Part shown: positions 41,608 to 48,236 of the stretch, piece by piece | How the letters are laid out: every line of letters starts with the position of its first letter | Numbering within the stretch: position 1 is the stretch's first letter | NCBI RefSeq assembly: GCF_000724625.1 | Contig: NZ_CP007139.1 | Location: 4,650,001-4,714,000, forward strand | Reading direction: 5' to 3' | DNA length: 64,000 nucleotides | Source: Fimbriimonas ginsengisoli Gsoil 348 | GTDB lineage: Bacteria > Armatimonadota > Fimbriimonadia > Fimbriimonadales > Fimbriimonadaceae | The notes under the pieces: generated by a model | Databases searched by the model: none | What the model was told of the DNA's origin: nothing | Seen by the model: the letters and a program-made list of their open reading frames with translations, nothing else | Position numbers and translations under genes: made by a program

Positions 41608-43536
41608 ATGCGCTCCTTGCATTATAGTGATGCTGAAATGTCTCGGCTTGTACTTGCGTCGGCAATAGTGATTACGGCTCTCTGCGGGTTGGTGTTCGGG
41701 ATCGGGATGCTAGTTCTGCTGAAACTGCAGATCCCGGCGCAGTTCCTAGTGCCGTCGGCCGGAGGGTTCGCGATCCTCATGGTTCTCCTGCAGTACGCCC
41801 TCGGTCCCGTGGTGATCGACGCGGTAGTCAAAATCCGGTGGACCAGCCCCATGGAGCTTGGACCCGACTTCGATCTTTGGCTGCGGCAGACCTGTGCCAC
41901 CTTCAAGATCCCCACGCCGAAGTTCGGCATCATCGAGGAGGGGTCGCCGAACGCTTTCACCTACGGGAATGGCCCTTGGAACGCGCGGGTAGTCGTCACC
42001 CGCGGCGTTATCGACGCCCTAGAACCGGAGGAGCTGAAGGCGGTGGTTGCTCACGAGCTCGGGCACGTCCGCAATCGCGATTTCATCGTGATGACCATCG
42101 TCCAGGCGCTCGTTTTGGCCCTGTATTCGCTTTACATAGCCTCTCGCTATGCGGGCCGACGCAACGGCGGGTACGTCGCGGTTCTCAGCTTTATCGCTTA
42201 CCAGCTCAGCTACTACATCTCGTTGCTCCTCTCTCGAGTTCGCGAGTACATGGCCGACTACGCGTCCGCGCAGATCATGAGCAACGGGAACGACCTCAGC
42301 TCCGCGCTGGTCAAGATCGCGTACGGCATGGGCCGGCTCCAGACCGCTTCACCGGCCCAGCAGCCCGTGTCTTACTCTCCGCAGCCCTATCCTTCCCCCG
42401 CCTATCAAGCGGTCGCCACCGCGCGTCCGGGCCAAATCATCCTTCCGCCCGTCGGCGTAAACCAAGCCCCACCCGTCCAGCCAGCGCCGCCACCGGCCAT
42501 GGGGAACGATCGCGTGACGCCGGATCTAATGGCGAAGCTGGCCTCCATCCAGCATCAGGGCGACGTTCGGTCGGGCGCGGCCGCATCTCAGGACTTCGCC
42601 GCGCAACTCCTCGGCGGGCAGGCGCAAGCCCGGGCAGGTAAGCAACCTAAGAACCCGGCGCCGAGTTTCGATGCCCGGGCGCTCGGCGCGTTCGGCATCG
42701 CAGGCGCCGCCTCGATGCGCTCTGCCGTCACATGGGGCGGCCAGCAAGGAACCGTCGATCCTGACCATTTCACGATGGGCGCTCGATGGGAGCTGTACAA
42801 CCCTTGGGCCCGCATCGCCGAGCTCGTGAGCACGCATCCGCTGACGGTCCGGCGCATCCAAGCGCTCCAAAAGCTGAATGCCAGATTTAACGTCAAGTCG
42901 GCCTTCGATTTCAGCAAGATCCAGCCGGGCCGGTACGCCGGATTCTTGGGTGACCTGCTGGTGGTCGCCACCCCGTGGCTCTTCGCGGTGGCGGCGGTGG
43001 CTGGCGCCATCGCCTATCGCGGACCCGCCCGCACGGAAAACATCGTCGCCATCGGGCTCGCCGCCCTTTCCGGTTTTTCGCTCGGCGCCCTTGTCAAGCT
43101 ATTCGCGAAATACCGCGGCAACTTCGTGCGGGGCAACGTCAAGAGATGTCTTTCCGAATTGAATGTTTCCCACGTCCGGCCGGTCGCCGTAGCTATTCAA
43201 GGAACCTTCACGGGCCGCCTCTCGGCTGGAATGGCCTGGGCGGACGACTACGTGCTGCAAGACCCAACCGGGTTCGTTGCATGCATTCTGCACCAACCTT
43301 TCAAATGGCTCGACTGGGCTTGGGGCTGGATGTACAGCCAGCGGTTCATCGGCCAAGAGGTCATCGTCCACGGCTGGTACCGAAGATTCGGCTCCCCGTA
43401 CATCGAGATCTCCCGCTTCGAGGTGGTCTCGACCCGCGAGACGATCCAGTCGTACTACTACCCCGCCGCGATCATTGGCAACCTGCTGTTGGCGACCGCC
43501 ACTGGCCTCGGGGCATGCTTCTTGCTGCGCCATTGA
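41608..43536 (+). CDS. M48 family (HtpX-like) membrane metalloprotease with a long C-terminal region
   Basis: The 642-residue protein has two N-terminal helices, the zinc motif VVAHELGHVRNRD (His-Glu-x-x-His near 149-153), two more helices and the third zinc ligand in SRVREYMADYASA. This is the HtpX/Oma1 layout of membrane-protein quality control proteases. The loop after the catalytic domain is Pro/Gln-rich (about 245-300). The C-terminal ~220 residues add two more helices and a domain with IQGTFTGRLSAGMAWADDYV and EVIVHGWYRRFGSPYIEI, absent from short HtpX. ATG 41638 (MSRLVLAS) is an alternative start. Confidence 0.88.
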   Translation: MRSLHYSDAEMSRLVLASAIVITALCGLVFGIGMLVLLKLQIPAQFLVPSAGGFAILMVLLQYALGPVVIDAVVKIRWTSPMELGPDFDLWLRQTCATFKIPTPKFGIIEEGSPNAFTYGNGPWNARVVVTRGVIDALEPEELKAVVAHELGHVRNRDFIVMTIVQALVLALYSLYIASRYAGRRNGGYVAVLSFIAYQLSYYISLLLSRVREYMADYASAQIMSNGNDLSSALVKIAYGMGRLQTASPAQQPVSYSPQPYPSPAYQAVATARPGQIILPPVGVNQAPPVQPAPPPAMGNDRVTPDLMAKLASIQHQGDVRSGAAASQDFAAQLLGGQAQARAGKQPKNPAPSFDARALGAFGIAGAASMRSAVTWGGQQGTVDPDHFTMGARWELYNPWARIAELVSTHPLTVRRIQALQKLNARFNVKSAFDFSKIQPGRYAGFLGDLLVVATPWLFAVAAVAGAIAYRGPARTENIVAIGLAALSGFSLGALVKLFAKYRGNFVRGNVKRCLSELNVSHVRPVAVAIQGTFTGRLSAGMAWADDYVLQDPTGFVACILHQPFKWLDWAWGWMYSQRFIGQEVIVHGWYRRFGSPYIEISRFEVVSTRETIQSYYYPAAIIGNLLLATATGLGACFLLRH

Positions 43537-43553
43537 GATCAGATCTCGCCTAA

Positions 43554-43662
43554 CGCGAAGCGTTGTAGCCGCAGGTTGGCTCGTACCTGCGCGAGACAGA
43601 GCTTGCGGATCGGTGGGTCTGTTCGCGGGTTTGAGCCAACCTGCGGCAATTTCACCTTCGCG
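43554..43662. repeat. Nested inverted repeat between the M48 and DinB genes
   Basis: Outer arms CGCGAAG (43554-43560) and CTTCGCG (43656-43662) enclose the perfect 15-bp pair GCCGCAGGTTGGCTC (43568-43582) and GAGCCAACCTGCGGC (43633-43647). The 50 nt between them have weaker pairing. It lies between convergent genes and resembles a palindromic interspersed element rather than a simple terminator. Confidence 0.75.
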
Positions 43663-43664
43663 CT

Positions 43665-44129
43665 CTACCCTTGGAAGTCAATCGGGTCGAAATATTTGAG
43701 CCCCGAAACTCCCAGTTGAGCCAGCGCCATCATGCAAGCGATCCGCCGGTAGTTGTGAAAGACGAGGACGTGCCCGATCCATCCGCCGTAGCTGAAGACC
43801 ATGGGCGGATCGCAATCGGCATCGACGAAGGTCATATCCCACATCTTTTCTCTCTCATAGGTAGCGATCGTCTCCCGGAGCTCTTGATACGACTTGTCCA
43901 GCGAAGCTCGAAACAGTTGGACAGTCTGCTCGTTAACTGGTGCGTCCGAAGCACCCGTCGTATGGCGAAGGAGAGACCGGAGGGTCTGATGCTGAGACAT
44001 CCAGGCTAGAGGGTCGTAGTAACCGGAGACGGGCCGGTCCAGTTGTACTTCGGTTAGGCCTTCACACCGGTCGAGGATCTGTTTCATCCCTTCGTAATGG
44101 GCGCCAATCATGCGGTCGAGGACATTCAT
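43665..44129 (-). CDS. DinB-like protein
   Basis: The product begins MNVLDRMIGAHYEGMKQILD, a phrase typical of DinB-family four-helix-bundle proteins, and includes FVDADCDPPMVFSYGGWIGHVLVFHNYRR with the metal-type His positions. AAGGAG lies 8 nt before the ATG. DinB proteins are putative metal-dependent enzymes, some of them thiol transferases. The same frame stays open 55 codons upstream into the AraC-type gene and reads like that family's linker, so the two may once have been one protein. Confidence 0.82.
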   Translation of the reverse strand: MNVLDRMIGAHYEGMKQILDRCEGLTEVQLDRPVSGYYDPLAWMSQHQTLRSLLRHTTGASDAPVNEQTVQLFRASLDKSYQELRETIATYEREKMWDMTFVDADCDPPMVFSYGGWIGHVLVFHNYRRIACMMALAQLGVSGLKYFDPIDFQG

Positions 44130-44520
44130 TGAGAGTTCTCCTTGTTGAGAATCGTCCGAGAAGAGGGCAGGCGCAAAGTGGATCGAAGATGGAGCGGCCA
44201 ACCGGTACTCGGTTGGGCCAAGGCGCCGATAGTCGACCAGGCGAGATGCGAAACGCCCGTCGGAACGCCCGGGTAAACGCTTCGATCGCCACAAACCCCG
44301 CCCGAAAAGCGATAGTGGCGATCTCCATTTCGGTCCTGGTCAGCTCGTATGCTGCTCTTTCCAACTTGAGCCGTCGCCGAAGATCGATCGGCGTTTCACC
44401 AACCTCCTTCCGGAACCGGCGATAGTACTGCGCAACGCTATAGTTGGCTTGGTCTGCCAACTCGCGGGCACAAACCTGCTCATCGCTTTCCACCGCATCC
44501 CTTGCCCACTCCTTACTCAT
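44062..44520 (-). CDS. AraC-family transcriptional regulator, possibly frameshifted
   Basis: From ATG 44520 the product begins MSKEWARDAVESDEQVCARE. It has both helix-turn-helices of the AraC/XylS domain (ELADQANYSVAQYYRRFRKEVGETP and IATIAFRAGFVAIEAFTRAFRRAF). After RISPGRL the sequence turns into an uncharacteristic Pro/Arg/Cys-rich tail that overlaps the DinB start by 68 nt. The other frame continues YRRLGPTEYRLAAPSSIHFA, which reads as a natural AraC extension. It either regulates or was fused to DinB. Confidence 0.72.
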   Translation of the reverse strand: MSKEWARDAVESDEQVCARELADQANYSVAQYYRRFRKEVGETPIDLRRRLKLERAAYELTRTEMEIATIAFRAGFVAIEAFTRAFRRAFRISPGRLSAPWPNRVPVGRSIFDPLCACPLLGRFSTRRTLNECPRPHDWRPLRRDETDPRPV

Positions 44521-44895
44521 CACAACACCCAAGATGATCGCCAACCTGAGGTAACAATCGGTTGACCCGTATTCTCACTCTGCTCGTCGCCAGCGCTCGC
44601 GCCGCTTTCCCCCTGGACGGACGGATACGGGCGGCAAGACGCGACCGGTTTCGGCACATGAATGCTGATGTGCCATTGCTCGGGACAAAAACCGGGAACG
44701 CGTCCTAATTGCGCTGAGGTTACAACGGGTAGTGGCTACCCCCTTGATGCTTCGAGATGAAAACCGAGTCTCGACCCTCGGTCGAGCGCTCGTGATCCTC
44801 ACGATTCTCTTGGATGTCACCTTAATGTGGGAACCGCCCACCGTAGGACTTGAACTTTAACAACTCGGAGTCTAGGAAAGCTCCGATTGTTGCAA
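44521..44895. other. Intergenic region without a recognisable gene
   Basis: About 375 nt between the AraC-type start and the S51 stop. The single structure is a stem-loop at about 44860-44889 (ACAACTCGGAG with CTCCGATTGTT, one mismatch) that can terminate the S51 gene on the minus strand. An open frame at 44575-44841 has no protein-like composition. Confidence 0.5.
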
Positions 44896-45570
44896 TCAGC
44901 TATTTAGCAGTTTCCAATTCCCTTCGGAAACGACCTCGACAGTTCCGTTTACGACCTTGAAAGCAGTGTGAATATCGGTAGCGTAGGCTTTGCCGCCGAT
45001 TTCCGCTGCCCATTTCTCTGCGTTCTCCATCGTATTCCAGGGGCAGCCATCGGCGCCCAAGTGCGGAAAGATTGAGAAGTCGACGACTCCTAAGGCTTCA
45101 TCGCCTCCTCCGGGAGGATTCCAGCCTACAAAGTCCGATCCGATGCGGGGCGTCATCACCATACTTCCAGCGCTTAAGCCCACCCAAAGCTTATCGTCCA
45201 AGTTCGGCAGGAGGTCCGCGAGGCCGGATTCGCGCATCCAGTGGGCCAGGTAAAGGGCGTCGCCGCCATTCACAAGGAGTGCATCCGACGCCTCAATCCA
45301 GCCCATCCAGCGCTCTTTGTTGAGGCTGGGGAGCGCGGTAAGTTCGAGCACACCCACCGACTTCCAACCGAGACCGGTCATCGGACAGCGTTCCTCACGT
45401 CCGCTGACGAAGCGGTACGCCCCCTGAGGGCTGCCTTGCGGGTGGCCGTAGCCCGCAGTGGGAATGCAGAGCACATTGGACTCTTCGATCGGCTTGCCAA
45501 GCATCCCGATAAGCGCCTTGTGGATGCTCTGGTTCTTAATGCCCGAGTCGGTGAGGAGGAGTTTGATCAT
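44896..45570 (-). CDS. Peptidase family S51 (dipeptidase E / cyanophycinase-like)
   Basis: The 224-residue protein begins MIKLLLTDSGIKNQSIHKAL. It has ALLVNGGDALYLAHWMRESG and the nucleophile elbow VGLSAGSMVM, as in dipeptidase E (PepE), which cleaves Asp-X dipeptides. A DFSIFPHLG...W segment holds the family's His. The C-terminus AFKVVNGTVEVVSEGNWKLL is matched by a broken paralogue at 60269-60413. It is monocistronic. Confidence 0.88.
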   Translation of the reverse strand: MIKLLLTDSGIKNQSIHKALIGMLGKPIEESNVLCIPTAGYGHPQGSPQGAYRFVSGREERCPMTGLGWKSVGVLELTALPSLNKERWMGWIEASDALLVNGGDALYLAHWMRESGLADLLPNLDDKLWVGLSAGSMVMTPRIGSDFVGWNPPGGGDEALGVVDFSIFPHLGADGCPWNTMENAEKWAAEIGGKAYATDIHTAFKVVNGTVEVVSEGNWKLLNS

Positions 45571-45639
45571 AATTCGCGTGCCCTTTCTCTTCCTAGTCGA
45601 TCCAAAACCGCCGTTTTCGACAAGCCGGCGGGAAAATCT

Positions 45640-45807
45640 TCAGGAAATTTCATCGAAGCTACCTGCAAGGAAAGTCCTCACAATACTTTTCCAAAGATCG
45701 TCAACCACCAGAGTTTCAAACCCTCTACGTGCGGGGTACCACCTGATTTCGAACCTAGAATTGCCCTTGAGAAGGCAAACACCTCTGTAGCTCCGCCAAT
45801 GTAGGGT
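45640..45807 (-). CDS. Possible small gene or gene remnant
   Basis: The minus strand encodes RGVCLLKGNSRFEIRWYPAR then RGFETLVVDDLWKSIVRTFL before a TGA at 45640. The composition looks protein-like, but there is no good start codon or ribosome-binding site, and the open frame continues into the neighbour on the other strand. It may be the C-terminal piece of a lost gene. The function is unknown. Confidence 0.25.
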   Translation of the reverse strand, partial: TLHWRSYRGVCLLKGNSRFEIRWYPARRGFETLVVDDLWKSIVRTFLAGSFDEIS

Positions 45808-45819
45808 TGAGTAGGCACC

Positions 45820-46398
45820 ATGACGAATCGGGAACTTTATCGGGAAATTGAGGACGTCGTCGAACGACACAAGTCTGGAGGGAGAATGCTCGAACAGTAC
45901 TTGTCGGCCCTCCTAGTCCTGGCTCGCCAGCAAAGCAGCTTGGATAGCCAGCCGGTTGAGGCCTTCATTCGGCTGCTATCGGATGCCTTCACAGCAGAAC
46001 CGCTGACCTTCGATGAGGTCTGGAGAACTCAGGTCACACCCTTGGCATGGGAAGCAACGCTGATTCGTCAACTCGTCGACCTGCGCGAGATGGACGAAAT
46101 CGGAACCCTGAAGAACGAGTATAGATACTTCGGCGTTAGCGCGCCGCGGGGATCTTCCTGGTACAACTTCGACCCGGCATCATTCCTCGAGTGCGGAGTG
46201 AGGGGAACGTTCGGGGGATGGGAACAGGACGATTCGACCACGCGAGCATATGTTCCAGGTCAAGTAGCCGCCCTGAATTTGGAAGGACAGATCGTCAGCG
46301 TAAATCCGGAGGATACCGGCGATCCAGTGATCGAGGTCCCGGAGATTTCTTGGGGGCAATTCCGAGAATTTCTTTTGTGCGGCCAACAATACGAATAA
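45820..46398 (+). CDS. Hypothetical protein, soluble
   Basis: The 192-residue acidic protein begins MTNRELYREIEDVVERHKSG. The N-terminal half is helical and the C-terminal half beta-rich (RGTFGGWEQDDSTTRAYVPG, EVPEISWGQFREFLLCGQQY). There is no signal peptide or membrane segment. The size, acidity and lone position beside another orphan gene resemble immunity-like proteins, but no toxin is adjacent and I do not recognise a family. Confidence 0.65.
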   Translation: MTNRELYREIEDVVERHKSGGRMLEQYLSALLVLARQQSSLDSQPVEAFIRLLSDAFTAEPLTFDEVWRTQVTPLAWEATLIRQLVDLREMDEIGTLKNEYRYFGVSAPRGSSWYNFDPASFLECGVRGTFGGWEQDDSTTRAYVPGQVAALNLEGQIVSVNPEDTGDPVIEVPEISWGQFREFLLCGQQYE

Positions 46399-46408
46399 AA
46401 CACGCATG

Positions 46409-46894
46409 CTAGCCGTCCCACCCGTCACTCTGGAAAACCCAGTCTGAAAACCGTAGGGTGATCACGTGGTTGTCGAGCTCAGTGGTAAACACCATTTCCC
46501 ACAGCGTAGGTGTGTCGCTCGGGAAAGGCAACCTAATGAACTCAAGGCGCAAGCTGTCAAAGAATGCCTGGGGGCTCGAACCATCTTGAAATGGCTCGCC
46601 ATTACCCACGAGGTCAGCATGATACTGCGCTAAGAGAGCCGGGTACTTTGCCTCGATCTGCTGGAAGAACTCTCGTTGACGCTCCGACGGTTCTCCAGCC
46701 CCATGCCCCAAGGCGAATTCCACGTTTCTTCCGACTGGTGAGAATAGCTTTGTTCCGATCCAGCCGGCTTGCTTATCCAATCGCAATCGTCCGAAGTATG
46801 GATCGTCAAATTCTGCTGGACCTGAATCGTTAGGTGGCTTCCGTTTCGAAAAAAGACGTAGTTGCACGTACTGCACCCCGAATATCCTTACCAC
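46409..46894 (-). CDS. Hypothetical protein, possibly DUF2262/DUF6985-like
   Basis: The 161-residue product starts at GTG 46894 or a later GTG. It contains DDPYFGRLRLDKQAGWIGTK early and TPTLWEMVFTTELDNHVITL late. The D-P-x-F-G-x-L opening is shared by small uncharacterised proteins often found near contact-dependent toxin loci. The 5' end overlaps the S33 hydrolase gene by 65 nt on the same strand. Family assignment is tentative. Confidence 0.55.
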   Translation of the reverse strand: MVRIFGVQYVQLRLFSKRKPPNDSGPAEFDDPYFGRLRLDKQAGWIGTKLFSPVGRNVEFALGHGAGEPSERQREFFQQIEAKYPALLAQYHADLVGNGEPFQDGSSPQAFFDSLRLEFIRLPFPSDTPTLWEMVFTTELDNHVITLRFSDWVFQSDGWDG

Positions 46895-47843
46895 AGGATA
46901 ACATCCGGGCTTCTTTCGTCTTCTTCAGAAACTCCGTGACCACCTTCCTAAATGCGTCTGGCCTTTCCACCCATGGGTAGTGGCCGCATTGGCCCAGGAA
47001 GGTGAGCTGCGAGCCGGGGATCGTGTTGTGAATCTCGAGTGCGGTCAAGTCGCCGATCGGGTCTTGGTGGCCCTGGACGATGAGGACCGGGCATTGGAGC
47101 TTTCTTAGACCCGGCCGCGCGTCGTACCCCTTGGCGAGGTCGGCGAAAACCAGTTCGTTCATCCTCGCGTGGAACGATCCCTCGGGGATGGCGGCGGCCC
47201 AGGCCAACCCTTTGGCTCGGTCGAAGAAGTATGCGGCGGTGGTCACGCGCACGCGTTCCAGCATCGCCTTCTCGTGGTCCACACCGTGACTTTCCGCCGC
47301 GTTCCAGTAGGCCATCAGCCTTTGGTCTTCGGGCGTCTGGCGGGCCGCGAGGTTGTCAAGGAGCCACGAGGCGAATTCAAGCGTAGGCCCGCCCGGCCCG
47401 ATGAGGATCATCCGATCGACCCGATCGGGGTGGGCGGAGGCATAAGCCTGGGCGAGAAGGCCACCTCCGGAGTGCGCGACCAAGAACAGTCGTTCTTGCT
47501 TCAGCGCGACACGCAGTGCTTCGAGGTCTTCCACCCAAAGCTTCACGTTCACGGTCTCGGCCGACAAGGACGGAGGCATCGACCTACCCGTTCCGCGTTG
47601 CTCGAGGTAGATCCGCTGGTAATCGCCAGGCAGAAAGCCGCCGACTTCCTTCATGTAATCGACGTCGAACCCCGGCCCGCCGCTGACCAGCACCACCGGC
47701 GTTCCGTTCCCTTCGGTCCGGTAATAGAGGTCAAAGCCGTCGCGCCGGACTTTGCCGTCCTCCGCCCAACCCATCACTATTGCGCCGAGGGCAACCACCA
47801 CGACGAGAAAAGCTCGGCGAAAAAAGGACTCTTTCATCTGCAC
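46830..47843 (-). CDS. Exported alpha/beta hydrolase, proline iminopeptidase-like (S33)
   Basis: The 337-residue product has a signal sequence (RRAFLVVVVALGAIVMGWA) and an alpha/beta-hydrolase core. It has the HGGPG-equivalent VSGGPGFDVDY, LEQRGTGRS, nucleophile elbow VAHSGGGLLAQAYA, acid region VLIVQGHQDPIG and catalytic His in LGQCGHYPWVERP. This matches S33 aminopeptidases or epoxide-hydrolase-like enzymes; the substrate is open. A second start at 47837 is possible. Confidence 0.87.
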   Translation of the reverse strand: MQMKESFFRRAFLVVVVALGAIVMGWAEDGKVRRDGFDLYYRTEGNGTPVVLVSGGPGFDVDYMKEVGGFLPGDYQRIYLEQRGTGRSMPPSLSAETVNVKLWVEDLEALRVALKQERLFLVAHSGGGLLAQAYASAHPDRVDRMILIGPGGPTLEFASWLLDNLAARQTPEDQRLMAYWNAAESHGVDHEKAMLERVRVTTAAYFFDRAKGLAWAAAIPEGSFHARMNELVFADLAKGYDARPGLRKLQCPVLIVQGHQDPIGDLTALEIHNTIPGSQLTFLGQCGHYPWVERPDAFRKVVTEFLKKTKEARMLSCGKDIRGAVRATTSFFETEAT

Positions 47844-48236
47844 CCTGCGTGGTCCTTGGGCGGAGGCACCCCTATCGTTTCAGGATGTACCGCGAGACCT
47901 GCACACAGGTTCGCTACGAACCGCAAGGGGCCATGCGTTCCCACGCCAGGTAACGGTGAGCATGAGTCAGCTCTGAGAACGCTGGACGTCCAGCCGAAGT
48001 CGCTACTCCGCCGCGGAAGAGGCCAAGTTTCGCGGGACATATTACGAAACTGCCCACTCTCACTTATGCGTTTAACTTGCAAGTTCCCCGAGACGGGGGA
48101 ATCTTAAATCAGTTCCGGAGCGCCTGTAATCGCCAAATGTGATGACAAAGTCCCTCGCGATTTTGCTTGGCTCAGCCGCCATCCTGCCATATGATGTTGT
48201 TTTAGCGTGACCCCTTCGTCACGCCGGGAGGATGAT
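47844..48236. other. 393-nt divergent intergenic region
   Basis: This region lies between the outward-facing S33 hydrolase and sedolisin genes. It holds a 14-bp perfect palindrome GCTGGACGTCCAGC (about 47979-47992), a possible operator, and a hairpin TTCCCC-GAGACG-GGGGAA (about 48088-48103). No riboswitch consensus or convincing small gene is seen. Confidence 0.45.

Noticed and set aside
44575-44841. Minus-strand open frame upstream of the AraC gene
   Set aside because: Arg/Ser-rich, no ribosome-binding site and no recognisable domain.
47940-48070. Considered a riboswitch leader for the sedolisin gene
   Set aside because: No consensus of c-di-GMP, cobalamin or other known riboswitches could be laid onto it by eye; only a palindrome and a small hairpin remain.
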